Positions 16,399 to 25,036 of a DNA stretch of 64,000 nucleotides are shown piece after piece. The position numbers and the translations under genes were made by a program. This DNA is from Streptomyces aurantiacus JA 4570 (GTDB taxonomy: Bacteria > Actinomycetota > Actinomycetes > Streptomycetales > Streptomycetaceae), in contig NZ_AOPZ01000050.1 of assembly GCF_000414115.1 (NCBI RefSeq), forward strand, positions 1 to 64,000, read 5' to 3'. How positions within the stretch are numbered: the first letter of the stretch is position 1; each line of letters starts with the position of its first letter. Below the pieces are notes generated by a model. It was not told where the DNA came from, searched no databases, and was given only the letters and a program-made list of their open reading frames with translations.

Positions 16399-17139
16399 TC
16401 AGCGGCGAGCCGCCCGCAGTGCCGCACCGAGCACCGCGGGCGCCTCGCCCAACGACGGCCCGTACCAGGTCAGATGGCGTCCGCTGACGAGCGCGACCGG
16501 GACGTTCGTGGGAAACGCCTCCGGACCGTCCTCCCGCGTGAAGCGGTACGGCTCGTCCGGCAGGATCACCAAGTCCAGGTCCGCGGCGCGCAGTTCGTCG
16601 ATGGGGATCCGCGGATAGCGCTCGGCGTGCGCCGCGTACGCGTTGTCGACGCCCAGGTGCGCGAGCAGGTCCCCCGCGAAGGTGTCCCGGCCGAGGACCA
16701 TCCAGGGCCTGCGCCAGATCGGGACGGCGGCCCGCAGCCGACCCGACGGAAACGACGGGCACGGCGGGTCCAGCCAGGCCGCCTCGGCCGCGTCCAGCCA
16801 CTCCGGCCGCCCCGCGGCCCCGCACGCGGCAAGGACCCGCGCCAGCTCCCGGAACGCCTGGTCGAGGCCCCGCACCTCGGTGACGAGCACCTCGATCCCG
16901 GCCGCGCGCAGCGCCGCGATGTCCGGCGCGCGGTTCTCCTCCTCGTTGGCGATCACCAGGTCGGGGGCGAGTGCCACGATCGCCGGCACGTCGGGGTTCT
17001 TGGTGCCGCCGACGCGTACGACATCGAGGTCCGCCGGATGCGTGCACCAGTCGGTCGCGCCGATCAGCGCGCCCGGCACAGTCGTGGCGACCGCCTCCGT
17101 CAGCGAGGGCACCAGCGAGACCACCCGGATGTCGGCCAC
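16399..17139 (-). CDS. Helical-backbone metal receptor / BtuF-like protein without signal peptide
   Basis: 246 residues of the periplasmic-binding-protein class III fold (RVVSLVPSLTEAVATTVPGA, GGTKNPDVPAIVALAPDLVI, PEAFPTNVPVAL). Relatives bind cobalamin or iron-siderophores at the cell surface, but this one has no signal peptide or lipobox, so it is probably cytoplasmic. No ABC permease or ATPase is nearby. Such stand-alone cytosolic versions are widespread in actinobacteria and their job is not known to me. The adjacent XRE-cupin regulator lies upstream on the same strand (137-bp gap). Confidence 0.72.
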   Translation of the reverse strand: MADIRVVSLVPSLTEAVATTVPGALIGATDWCTHPADLDVVRVGGTKNPDVPAIVALAPDLVIANEEENRAPDIAALRAAGIEVLVTEVRGLDQAFRELARVLAACGAAGRPEWLDAAEAAWLDPPCPSFPSGRLRAAVPIWRRPWMVLGRDTFAGDLLAHLGVDNAYAAHAERYPRIPIDELRAADLDLVILPDEPYRFTREDGPEAFPTNVPVALVSGRHLTWYGPSLGEAPAVLGAALRAARR

Positions 17140-17276
17140 GCTCCGTCACCACCCTCCATCATTTCTGAAGCGCTCCTCAAGCACCCCGCGGCGACTTCTC
17201 GACTGTGCCTCAGGGACTTCTCGGCCACTTCTCAAGGAGTTCCGGGTCAGCCCTCGGCCGCCCCTCGGCGGCTTCT

Positions 17277-17852
17277 TCAGTGCCGCCCGCCGTCGACCGC
17301 CTCGATGTGCTCCCCGACCGCGACGACGAGCACGCGCGCGTCGACGGCCGTGGCCCGCCAGCGGTGCCGCACCCCACCGGTCAGATAGAGGCTGTCGCCG
17401 CGCCCGAGGCGGTAGGCGCGGCCCTCGGCCTCCACCTCGACGGAGCCGCCGATGACGTACATCAGCTCGTCGTTGCGGTGCTGGAACTCGCGGCCCTCGT
17501 CGTGGTCGCCGACGTACTCGAAGACGTGCAGTTGGTGGTGGCCGCGCACCAGGTCGCGTACGTGCGTCTCGGGGGTGCCGCCGGCCAGGCTGACCTGGTC
17601 GTCCGCCCGCACCACGTCGACCGTGCAGGCCGGGTCGGCGGCCGCGAGGAGCTCCACGGCGGTGGTGCCGAGCGCGTCGGCCACCCGCTCCAGGGAGCGC
17701 ATGCTGGGCCTGGCCCGCTCGTTCTCGACCTGGCTGAGGAAGGGCACGGACAGGCCGCTGCGCCCGGCGACGACGGCGAGGGTGAGTTCGAGCTGGCGGC
17801 GGCGGCGCCGCACGGCCGAGCCCACCCGGAGGGTCTCCTTGTGCTCGTCCAT
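17277..17852 (-). CDS. XRE-cupin transcriptional regulator
   Basis: 191 residues. The HTH (about 10-65) contains LELTLAVVAGRSGLSVPFLS and QVENERARPSMRSLERVADA; a C-terminal cupin barrel contains HRNDELMYVIGGSVEVEAEG and GDSLYLTGGVRHRWRA with metal-type His/Glu. The ATG at 17852 is preferred over an earlier in-frame start because AAGGGAG lies at proper spacing. Cupin-fused XRE regulators usually sense small amines, amino acids or sugars; PuuR of the putrescine pathway has this layout, but the amine genes are 4 kb away, so a link is speculative. Confidence 0.83.
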   Translation of the reverse strand: MDEHKETLRVGSAVRRRRRQLELTLAVVAGRSGLSVPFLSQVENERARPSMRSLERVADALGTTAVELLAAADPACTVDVVRADDQVSLAGGTPETHVRDLVRGHHQLHVFEYVGDHDEGREFQHRNDELMYVIGGSVEVEAEGRAYRLGRGDSLYLTGGVRHRWRATAVDARVLVVAVGEHIEAVDGGRH

Positions 17853-18009
17853 GGCCCCGGCTCCCTTCTTCCGCTCCGAGTCATCACCCTGAAGGGTTTT
17901 CTGCACCCTACGCATGTTCGCCAAACGGTTTTACCCAGTTGGGCGCTCCGGGCGCCGGTTCCGGCCGCCGCAAGCCCCCGCGCACCCCGTACGGACCGTA
18001 CGCGGACGA

Positions 18010-18996
18010 CTACAGCTCACGCCAGTAGATCAGTTGTCCGGATTCCCCGGGGGCCGCCCCCTCGCGCGGCAGGAAGAGGCTGACGAGCAGAGCGGGTCTG
18101 CCGCGCGGGTCGGTCAGGAGGGTGGCCGAGGGGTTGGCGAAGGCGCGGCTGCCGCCGTGGGTGCGCGGGGCGAGGCGGTCGGCGCGGCCGCCGGCCGGGT
18201 CGTAGGCGTAGACGCGCCAGCTCCCGAAGTCCTCGCGCCGCCCCTGTCCCTCGACGAGCAGCACCCGCCGCCCCGCGAGTTCCACCGGCGCCCGGTCGCC
18301 GAGGTTGCCGCCGTTGCCCCACGCCGTCAGCGCCCAGTCGAGGCGGCGGTCGGGCTCGGCATGCCAGGTGCGGAAGCCGGTGAGGGTCGCGCGCAGTTGC
18401 CGGTCGGTGTCGCAGCCCGCCCGGTAGTGCCCGGTCAGCTCGATCGTGTCGCCCCGCACCGCGGTGACGGCGGGCGTGCCCTCCGCACAGCGGGAGAGGG
18501 TGCGCGGCGCGTCGTACGCCCGGTGCGCGCGCCCGTGGAGCAGCGCGCGCAGACCCGCGTACGCCCGTACGGCGATGTGGTTGCGGGGGTCCTTCTCGTA
18601 CGCGAGGACATAGCCGCCGCGGCCGTCGTGCGCGAGGGACGCCTGGTGGGTGCCGGGGCCGAAGTCGTGGCGGCGCTGCCAGTGCAGCAGGTCCGTGGAG
18701 GTGGCGACGGCCGCGTGGAAGCGGCCGTCGTCCAGAAGCGTGTGGTACACGGCCAGGTACGTGCCGTCACCGGCCTGCGCGAGCTGGGCCGCGTCCATGG
18801 TGCGGCCGGTGTGGTCGCGGGCGTCGTAGCGGTGGCCGTCGGCGGCCGTGACGTCCTCGGCGAGCGCGGCGAGCCGGGCGGTTCCGGCGGACGCGGGCAC
18901 GGCGTCCGCCCGCGTCCGCCCGGAGACGAGCAGGGCGGCGGCCAGAACCAGCACGGCGGCGACGAGCAGCGCCGTCCTCGGCTGCCTTGCGGTCAC
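18010..18996 (-). CDS. Exported beta-propeller-like protein
   Basis: 328 residues, GTG start. A signal peptide or anchor covers about 7-25 (ALLVAAVLVLAAALLVSG). The rest carries blade-like repeats: GDGTYLAVYHTLLDDGRFHA, STDLLHWQRR, RGGYVLAYEKD, RRVLLVEGQGRREDFGSWRV. This resembles five-bladed propellers of glycoside hydrolase-like proteins (families 43/62 fold), but I cannot identify the catalytic acids with certainty. Probably a secreted sugar-binding or hydrolytic protein. It is downstream of the betaine transporter but separated from it by a strong terminator. Confidence 0.55.
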   Translation of the reverse strand: MTARQPRTALLVAAVLVLAAALLVSGRTRADAVPASAGTARLAALAEDVTAADGHRYDARDHTGRTMDAAQLAQAGDGTYLAVYHTLLDDGRFHAAVATSTDLLHWQRRHDFGPGTHQASLAHDGRGGYVLAYEKDPRNHIAVRAYAGLRALLHGRAHRAYDAPRTLSRCAEGTPAVTAVRGDTIELTGHYRAGCDTDRQLRATLTGFRTWHAEPDRRLDWALTAWGNGGNLGDRAPVELAGRRVLLVEGQGRREDFGSWRVYAYDPAGGRADRLAPRTHGGSRAFANPSATLLTDPRGRPALLVSLFLPREGAAPGESGQLIYWREL

Positions 18997-19076
18997 GGGT
19001 GAGGTCTCACGTTCAGCTGTTCGAGAGGGCGGGGGACCCGGTCGAGGTTAGGGACCGGGGAGGCCCGCCGGAACAC

Positions 19077-19120
19077 CCCGAGGGGTGGGCTTCGCCACAA
19101 GGCGAGGCCCACCCCTCGGG
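19077..19120 (-). terminator. Strong hairpin after the betaine transporter operon
   Basis: 20-bp stem with one G-U-type mismatch and an ACAA loop, 17 bp past the stop of the permease/binding-protein gene. The arms start CCCGAGGGGTGGGC. It isolates the transporter operon from the propeller gene downstream. Confidence 0.85.
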
Positions 19121-19137
19121 AGTGCTGACCGCGTGGA

Positions 19138-21747
19138 CTACTGCACGGCCGTCATCTTCTGCTCGAAGCCCGGGTTCTTCTTCAGCCAGGCGTCGACGGC
19201 CTTGGGCTCGTTGTTCTTGCCCGCCTTGTTGATCTCGTTCTCCAGTCCCGCCAGCTGCTCCTCGCTCATCTTGAAGTTCTTGAGCCACTTCGTGAGCTGC
19301 GGGTACTGGTCCGGGAAGTCCTTGCTGGAGAGCGTGCGGATCGTGTTGCCCTTGCCGAAGCCGCCCTTGGGGTCCTTCAGCTTGGTGAGGTCGTACTCGC
19401 TGTACGCCCAGTGCGGCGTCCAGAGCAGGACCGCGACGGGCTCCTTCTTGGCGTACGCGGCCTTCAGCTCGGAGAGCATCGCGGGCGTCGAGCCCGCGGC
19501 GATCTCGTACTCGTCCTCAAGGCCGTACCCGGGCAGGACCTTGTCCTTGAGCGCCTGCATCACACCGGTGCCCGGCTCGATGCCGATGATCTTGCCCTTG
19601 AACCTGTCGCCCTTGCCCTTGAGGTCCTCGAGCGACTTCACGTCCTTGACGTAGGACGGGACGGCGACCTCGAGGGACGTCGGGCTGTACCAGGAGCCGA
19701 GGTCCTTGAGGTTGGCCTTGTTCTTCTCCCAGTACGTCTTCTGGGCGGTGGGCAGCCAGGCGTCGAGGTTGAGGTCGATGTCGCCCTGCGCGAGACCGGT
19801 GTAGGCCGGGCCGACGTCGGCCGGGGACAGCTCCATCTTGTAGCCGCGCTTCTCCAGGACGCGCTTCCACAGGTTGGTGACGGCGATGTTCTCGTCCCAC
19901 GCGAAGTACGCGGCCTTCAGCGGGCGCTTGTTCTCGTCGCCGCCGGAGTTCTTCGGCAGGGGCGCCATCTTGTCGAGCACGCCCGGGTTCTTCTTCAGCC
20001 AGCCACGCACGGCCTCCTGCTGCTTGCCCTTGCCCGCCTTGTTGATCTCCGACTCGAGATCGGTGAGCTGCTTCTCGGTCATCTTGAAGTTCTTGAGCCA
20101 CTTGCCGACCTCGGGGTTCTCCCCGGAGAAGCCCTTGCGTGCCAGGGTGTGCACGCCGTCGCCCTTGCCCCAGGCGCCCTTCGGGTCCTTGAGCTTCTTC
20201 AGCTTGAAGTCGCTGTACGCCCAGTGCGGCGACCACAGGGTGGTGACGATCGGCTCCTTCTTGGAGTACGCCGCCTTCAGCTCGGAGAGCATCGCGGGCG
20301 TCGAGCCGTCGACGACCTTGTACTCCTTGTCGAGGCCGTACTCGCCGAGGACCTTGTCCTTGAGCAGGCCCATCATTCCGGCGCTCGTCTCGATGCCGGT
20401 GATCTTGCCCTTGAACGTGTCGCTCTTGCCCTTGAGGTCCTCGAGGGAGTTGATGTCCTTCATGTACGCGGGGACGGTCAGCTCCAGCGACGTGGGGCCG
20501 AACCAGGAGCCGAGGTCCTCGAGGTCCTTGCCGTACTTCTTCCAGTACGAGGCGTGGGTCGTCGGCAGCCAGGCGTCGGTCTGGAAGTCGATGTCGCCCT
20601 GCGCCAGGGAGGTGTACAGCGGACCGGCCTCCAGCTGGCTGGTGGTCACCTTGAAGCCGCGCTGCTCCAGGACCTCTTTCCAGAGGAAGGTGGAGGCGAC
20701 GCCCTCGTCCCAGGGGATGTAGCCGATCTTGATTTCCTTGCCCTGGCCGACGTTCTTCGTGTCGGCCACGGACTCGGAGTCGCTGCTGCCGAAGATGCCC
20801 ATGCCGCCCGCGACGAGCGCGAGGACGACGACGCCGACCATCGCGACGACGGGCCGGGGGCGGTAGTTCCAGACGTTCAGACCTTGCGCGGCCCGCAGCT
20901 TGGCGAGCGCGCGGCGGCCGAGCGGGGAGACCTGGCCGCCCAGGCCGCTGGTGACGCGGTCCAGGTAGATGGCGAGGATCACGATGGAGATGCCCGCCTC
21001 CGCGCCGAGACCGACGTCGAGCTGGCCGATGGCGGCGTTGACGTCCGCGCCGAGACCCGGGGTGCCGACCATGCCGGTCAGGGCCGCCATGGAGAGGCCG
21101 AGCATGATGACCTGGTTGACACCGGCCATGATCGTCGGCAGCGCGAGCGGCAGCTGGACCCGGAAGAGGATGTTGCGCGGCGTGGTGCCGAACGCGTCGG
21201 CCGCCTCGACCAGTTCCTTGTCGACCTGGCGGATGCCGAGCTCCGTCATGCGCACACCGGGGGCGAGCGCGAAGACGATCGTGGCGACGATGCCCGCGGG
21301 GGCGCCCATCCGGAAGAACAGCAGCGCCGGGATGAGGTAGATCATCGCGGGCAGCGTCTGCATCAGGTCCAGGACGGGCCTGACGATGCCGCTGACCGTC
21401 TTGGAGCGGGCCGCCCAGATGCCCACGGGCACGGCTATGACCAGCGCCACGAAGGTCGAGACGAGCACCAGGGACAGCGTCATCATCGCGTTGTCCCACA
21501 GCTCCAGGGACACGATGAAGGCGAAGCCCGCGAAGGCGAGGGCACCGCCGAGCAGGCCGCGCAGCCAGAACGCGACGACGGCGAAGATGCCCGCCATCAG
21601 CAGCGGCTCGGGCGCGGAGAGGAGGTCGTAGACGCCGTCCCACATGTTCTGGAACAGCGTCTTGATGAAGTCGAACAGCCAGTCCATATGGGTTCTGAGC
21701 CATTCGACCGAGTCATTGACCCAGTCGCCGAAGGGAATCCTAGGCAC
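19138..21747 (-). CDS. Glycine betaine ABC permease fused to two tandem substrate-binding domains (OpuABC-type)
   Basis: 869 residues. Residues about 1-320 form the ProW/OpuAB permease (helices in LLMAGIFAVVAFWLRGLLGG, LSLVLVSTFVALVIAVPVGI; EAA loop EAADAFGTTPRNILFRVQLP). After a helix near 305-325 come two OpuAC domains, about 335-590 and 600-869. Each has the same marker strings: LAQGDID, DAWLPT, DLGSW, TPAMLSELKAAY and HWAYS; the Trp residues fit an aromatic betaine cage. The usual OpuABC has one such domain per chain, so this is a duplicated receptor. It overlaps the upstream ATPase gene by 8 bp and would work with it in osmoprotectant uptake. Confidence 0.9.
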   Translation of the reverse strand: MPRIPFGDWVNDSVEWLRTHMDWLFDFIKTLFQNMWDGVYDLLSAPEPLLMAGIFAVVAFWLRGLLGGALAFAGFAFIVSLELWDNAMMTLSLVLVSTFVALVIAVPVGIWAARSKTVSGIVRPVLDLMQTLPAMIYLIPALLFFRMGAPAGIVATIVFALAPGVRMTELGIRQVDKELVEAADAFGTTPRNILFRVQLPLALPTIMAGVNQVIMLGLSMAALTGMVGTPGLGADVNAAIGQLDVGLGAEAGISIVILAIYLDRVTSGLGGQVSPLGRRALAKLRAAQGLNVWNYRPRPVVAMVGVVVLALVAGGMGIFGSSDSESVADTKNVGQGKEIKIGYIPWDEGVASTFLWKEVLEQRGFKVTTSQLEAGPLYTSLAQGDIDFQTDAWLPTTHASYWKKYGKDLEDLGSWFGPTSLELTVPAYMKDINSLEDLKGKSDTFKGKITGIETSAGMMGLLKDKVLGEYGLDKEYKVVDGSTPAMLSELKAAYSKKEPIVTTLWSPHWAYSDFKLKKLKDPKGAWGKGDGVHTLARKGFSGENPEVGKWLKNFKMTEKQLTDLESEINKAGKGKQQEAVRGWLKKNPGVLDKMAPLPKNSGGDENKRPLKAAYFAWDENIAVTNLWKRVLEKRGYKMELSPADVGPAYTGLAQGDIDLNLDAWLPTAQKTYWEKNKANLKDLGSWYSPTSLEVAVPSYVKDVKSLEDLKGKGDRFKGKIIGIEPGTGVMQALKDKVLPGYGLEDEYEIAAGSTPAMLSELKAAYAKKEPVAVLLWTPHWAYSEYDLTKLKDPKGGFGKGNTIRTLSSKDFPDQYPQLTKWLKNFKMSEEQLAGLENEINKAGKNNEPKAVDAWLKKNPGFEQKMTAVQ

Positions 21748-22864
21748 CGCTGCTCACCTTGCCCACGCTCTTGCCGCCGTTGTCCTCGGCCTGCTCGTCC
21801 TTGGCCTGCTGTACGGGAACGACCGCGTCCTGTGGCTCCGAGGGCGCCGGCTCACCGAGCACGGCGAGCAGCCGCGCCCGCGGTACGACGCCCACGAGCT
21901 CGCCCTTGCCGTCGGTCACGGCGACCGCCACACCGCTGGTGGAGCAGGGCGTGAACAGCTCGATGATGGGGGTGTCCTCGGTGACCGTCGCGGGGGCGTC
22001 GGCCCGCACGAACCCCTCGTCCGGGTCGGCCATGATCGCGCCCGCGGTGAGTACCCGGGAGCGGTCGACGTCCTGCGTGAACGCGGCGACGTAGTCGTTG
22101 GCCGGGGTGACGAGGATGTCCTCGGAGGTGCCGATCTGGACGATGCGGCCGTCGCGCATGACGGCGATCCGGTCGCCCAGGCGCATGGCCTCGTTCAGGT
22201 CGTGGGTGATGAAGACGATGGTCTTCTTCAGCCGCTTCTGCAGCTCCAGGAGCTGGTCCTGCATGTCGCGGCGGATCAGCGGGTCGAGCGCGCTGAACGA
22301 CTCGTCCATGAGCAGCAGGTCGGCGTCCGTGGCGAGCGCGCGGGCCAGGCCCACGCGCTGCTGCATGCCGCCGGACAGCTCATCGGGCCAGGACTTCTCC
22401 CAGCCCTTGAGCCCGGCCAGCTCCAGTGCCTCCAGGGCCCGCTTCTCGCGCTCGGCGCGCGGCAGCCCCTGCACCTCAAGGCCGTACGCGGCGTTCTCGA
22501 GGACGCTGCGGTGCGGGAACAGCGCGAAGTGCTGGAAGACCATGCTGATCTTCTTGGAGCGCACCTCGCGCAGTTCGCGCGCGCTCAGCTTCGTCAGGTC
22601 CTGCCCGTCGAAGAGCACCTGCCCGGCCGTCGGGTCCGAAAGCCCGTTGAGCATGCGCAGCAACGTGGACTTGCCGGAACCGGAGAGACCCATGACAACG
22701 AAGATCTGGCCCGGCTCGACGGTGAAGGACGCGTCGATCACCGCGGCGGTGGTTCCCTCGGCACGCAGTTCTTCACGGTCGGCTCCCTGGCGGAGTTTCT
22801 CCACCGCGCCGTCGGGTCGTCTGCCGAACACCTTGTACAGGTGTTCAGCTTGCAGCCTGGACAC
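21740..22864 (-). CDS. Glycine betaine/proline ABC transporter ATPase (OpuAA/ProV)
   Basis: 374 residues. Walker A GLSGSGKS, Q-loop region MVFQHFALFPHRSVLEN, signature ELSGGMQQRVGLARALA, Walker B LLLMDESFSALDP, and H-loop FITHDLNEAM. The C-terminal extension (about 250-345) is a CBS-type regulatory region (ILVTPANDYVAAFTQDVDRS, VVPRARLLAVLG), as in ionic-strength-sensing OpuA. Two GTG codons compete; 22864 is chosen because GAGAGG is 7 bases before it, while it abuts the GTG at 22870. First gene of a two-gene operon. Confidence 0.9.
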   Translation of the reverse strand: MSRLQAEHLYKVFGRRPDGAVEKLRQGADREELRAEGTTAAVIDASFTVEPGQIFVVMGLSGSGKSTLLRMLNGLSDPTAGQVLFDGQDLTKLSARELREVRSKKISMVFQHFALFPHRSVLENAAYGLEVQGLPRAEREKRALEALELAGLKGWEKSWPDELSGGMQQRVGLARALATDADLLLMDESFSALDPLIRRDMQDQLLELQKRLKKTIVFITHDLNEAMRLGDRIAVMRDGRIVQIGTSEDILVTPANDYVAAFTQDVDRSRVLTAGAIMADPDEGFVRADAPATVTEDTPIIELFTPCSTSGVAVAVTDGKGELVGVVPRARLLAVLGEPAPSEPQDAVVPVQQAKDEQAEDNGGKSVGKVSSGA

Positions 22865-23059
22865 ATACACCTCTCGGGTTGAACCAAGACGGCCCGCCTC
22901 CCCCGCCGGCGGGCCGTGGAGCGGCGCGGCGTCTATCCGCTTTCCGTCAAGAAGTTGAAAACTCGACCGAGTGCGCTCCGCGTGCGCGCCTGCCCTCGCT
23001 TGCACAAGCCAAACCAAAGAGTGATCCAGGTCACCGCCGGACCCTCGGGCGGCGGTCCC

Positions 23060-23082
23060 CTGTCAGTGCCGTGCGGCATGAT
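23060..23082 (+). promoter_or_regulatory. Candidate RecA-NDp (PafBC-type) promoter of the exonuclease gene
   Basis: CTGTCAGTG, 8 bp, then CATGAT, compared with the DNA-damage promoter consensus TTGTCAGTG-N8-TAnnnT. One mismatch in each box; spacing is exact. The GTG start codon at 23089 falls 6 bases past the -10 box, so the mRNA is probably leaderless. PafB and PafC, the presumed activators, are encoded at 37909-39906. Confidence 0.65.
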
Positions 23083-23088
23083 GCGAAC

Positions 23089-24027
23089 GTGACTCAAGCA
23101 ACGCGGCGGCTGATGCTGCTCGACACGGCGTCCCTGTACTTCCGGGCCTATTTCGGGGTCCCCGAATCCGTGCGGGCCCCGGACGGCACCCCGGTGAACG
23201 CGGTGCGCGGCCTGCTCGAATTCATCACACGCCTGGTCCAGGACCACCGCCCCGACGACCTGGTCGCCTGCATGGACGCGGACTGGCGCCCGCACTGGCG
23301 CGTGGAGCTCATCCCGTCGTACAAGGCGCACCGCGTCGCCGAAGAGGCCCCCGAAGGCGCCGTCACCCCGGACACCGAAGAGGTCCCCGACACCCTCTCC
23401 CCCCAGGTCCCGGTGATCGAGGAGGTCCTGGACGCCCTGGGCATCGCCCGCGTGGGCGTCGCTCCGTACGAGGCGGACGACGTGATCGGCACCTTCGCCG
23501 CGCGGGCCGCGGGCCCGGTCGACGTCATCACGGGCGACCGCGATCTGTACCAGTTGGTGGACGACGCCCGCGGCATCCGCATCCTCTACCCCTTGAAGGG
23601 AGTCGGCAGCCTCCAGGTGACCGACGAGGCGTGGCTGCGCGAGAAGTACGGCGTGGACGGCCCCGGCTATGTGGACCTCGCCCTGCTGCGCGGCGACCCG
23701 AGCGACGGGCTGCCCGGCGTGCCCGGCATCGGCGAGAAGACCGCGGCCAAGCTGCTCGACGCCTTCGGTGACCTGGCCGGGATCATGGCGGCCGTCGACG
23801 ACCCGCGCTCGAAACTCACCCCGTCGCAGCGCAAGCGCCTCGACGAGTCCCGCGCCTATGTGGCCGTGGCCCCGAAGGTGGTCCGGGTCGCGGACGACGT
23901 GCCCCTGCCGGACGTCGACGTCGCACTCCCGCGTGCGCCGCGCGATCCGGCCGCCCTGGAGGAGCTCGCCGCGCGCTGGGGACTCGGCGGCTCATTGCAC
24001 CGGCTGTTGACCGTACTTCAGGACTGA
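23089..24027 (+). CDS. 5'-3' exonuclease (Pol I N-terminal-like, FEN family)
   Basis: 312 residues. Metal-binding acids are in LLDTASLYFRAYFG, the ACMDADWRPHWR segment, APYEADDVIGTFA and VITGDRDLYQLVDD; the helix-3-turn DNA clamp includes GDPSDGLPGVPGIGEKTAAK. It is the stand-alone form of the Pol I 5' nuclease domain and would trim RNA primers and flap structures. The GTG at 23089 is chosen because conserved sequence (RRLMLLDTASLYFR) begins just after it and a damage-type promoter ends 6 bases upstream, implying a leaderless mRNA. Divergent from the betaine transporter. Confidence 0.9.
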   Translation: MTQATRRLMLLDTASLYFRAYFGVPESVRAPDGTPVNAVRGLLEFITRLVQDHRPDDLVACMDADWRPHWRVELIPSYKAHRVAEEAPEGAVTPDTEEVPDTLSPQVPVIEEVLDALGIARVGVAPYEADDVIGTFAARAAGPVDVITGDRDLYQLVDDARGIRILYPLKGVGSLQVTDEAWLREKYGVDGPGYVDLALLRGDPSDGLPGVPGIGEKTAAKLLDAFGDLAGIMAAVDDPRSKLTPSQRKRLDESRAYVAVAPKVVRVADDVPLPDVDVALPRAPRDPAALEELAARWGLGGSLHRLLTVLQD

Positions 24028-24031
24028 GGTG

Positions 24032-24050
24032 TTAGGTTAGGTAAACCTAA
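24032..24050 (+). promoter_or_regulatory. Iron box (DmdR/IdeR operator)
   Basis: TTAGGTTAGGTAAACCTAA, a 19-bp dyad that fits the DmdR/IdeR/DtxR consensus TTAGGTTAGSCTMACCTAA closely. It lies 4 bp after the exonuclease stop codon and 40 bp before the siderophore-interacting protein start, so iron-replete DmdR should repress that gene. Confidence 0.9.
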
Positions 24051-24090
24051 CCAATTGTGGATGAGTGGACTCAGGGGAAGGCCGACCGCC

Positions 24091-24927
24091 ATGGCAGAGC
24101 GACCCGCACGCAAGACTCCCAAGCCCCACATCGCGCAGGTCGTGCGCACCGAACGGCTGACGCCCCATATGCAGCGCGTGGTCGTCGGCGGCGAGGGCCT
24201 GGCGGAGTTCACGGCCGGGGACTGCACGGACCACTATGTGAAGCTGCTCTTCGCGCCGGAGGGCGTGAGCTATCCGGAGCCCTTCGACATCCAGCGCATC
24301 CGCGAGGAGCTGCCGCGCGAGCAGTGGCCCGTGACGCGTACGTACACGGTGCGCTGGTGGGACCCCAAGACCCGGGAGCTCGCCCTCGACTTCGTGATCC
24401 ACGGCGACGAGGGCCTCGCCGGACCGTGGGCGCAGCGGGTGCGGCCGGGTGAGACGGTCCGCATGCTCGGCCCCGGCGGCGCGTACACCCCGGACCCGGC
24501 CGCCGACTGGCACCTGATCGCCGGCGACGAGAGCGCCCTGCCCGCGATCGCCGCCGCCCTGGAGGCCCTGCCCGAAGGCGCCGACGTGCGCGCCTTCGTG
24601 GAGGTCGAGGGTCCCGAGGAGGAGCAGCCGATCGACACGCACGCCGAGGTCGTCTGGCTGCACCGCGCCGGCCGCCCCGTCGGCCAGGCCCTGGTCGAGG
24701 CCGTGCGCGCGCTGGACTTCCCCGCGGGCGACATGCAGGCGTTCGTGCACGGCGAGGCGGGCTTCGTGAAGGAGCTGCGCCGCCTGCTGCGCGTGGAGCA
24801 CCAGGTCCCGCGCGAGCGCCTCTCCGTGTCCGGCTACTGGCGCCTCGGCCACAACGAGGACGGCTGGCAGGCGTCGAAGCGGGAGTGGAACGCGCAGGTG
24901 GAGGCCGAGCAGGAAGTGGCGGCATAG
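24091..24927 (+). CDS. Siderophore-interacting FAD-binding protein (ViuB-like ferric-siderophore reductase)
   Basis: 278 residues. The FAD-binding motif RTYTVRWWD, the preceding THxMQRVVV-type N-terminus (ERLTPHMQRVVVGGEGL) and the SIP-domain AFVHGEAGFVKELRRLL and GYWRLGHNEDGW define the siderophore-interacting family, which reduces ferric siderophores in the cytoplasm to release iron. The ATG at 24091 is used; earlier in-frame TTG/ATG codons at 24055 and 24061 have weaker ribosome sites. An iron box upstream supports iron-repressed expression. Confidence 0.9.
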   Translation: MAERPARKTPKPHIAQVVRTERLTPHMQRVVVGGEGLAEFTAGDCTDHYVKLLFAPEGVSYPEPFDIQRIREELPREQWPVTRTYTVRWWDPKTRELALDFVIHGDEGLAGPWAQRVRPGETVRMLGPGGAYTPDPAADWHLIAGDESALPAIAAALEALPEGADVRAFVEVEGPEEEQPIDTHAEVVWLHRAGRPVGQALVEAVRALDFPAGDMQAFVHGEAGFVKELRRLLRVEHQVPRERLSVSGYWRLGHNEDGWQASKREWNAQVEAEQEVAA

Positions 24928-25036
24928 CGCTTCGGCGGTGAGGGTGGGCGCCGCCTGCGTGGGCCGGCGGCGGCGCCGGGCGGTCGCGCGGGAAAACCGC
25001 TGTCCCCGCGCGGCGGCCGCGCTGCACGATGACGGC

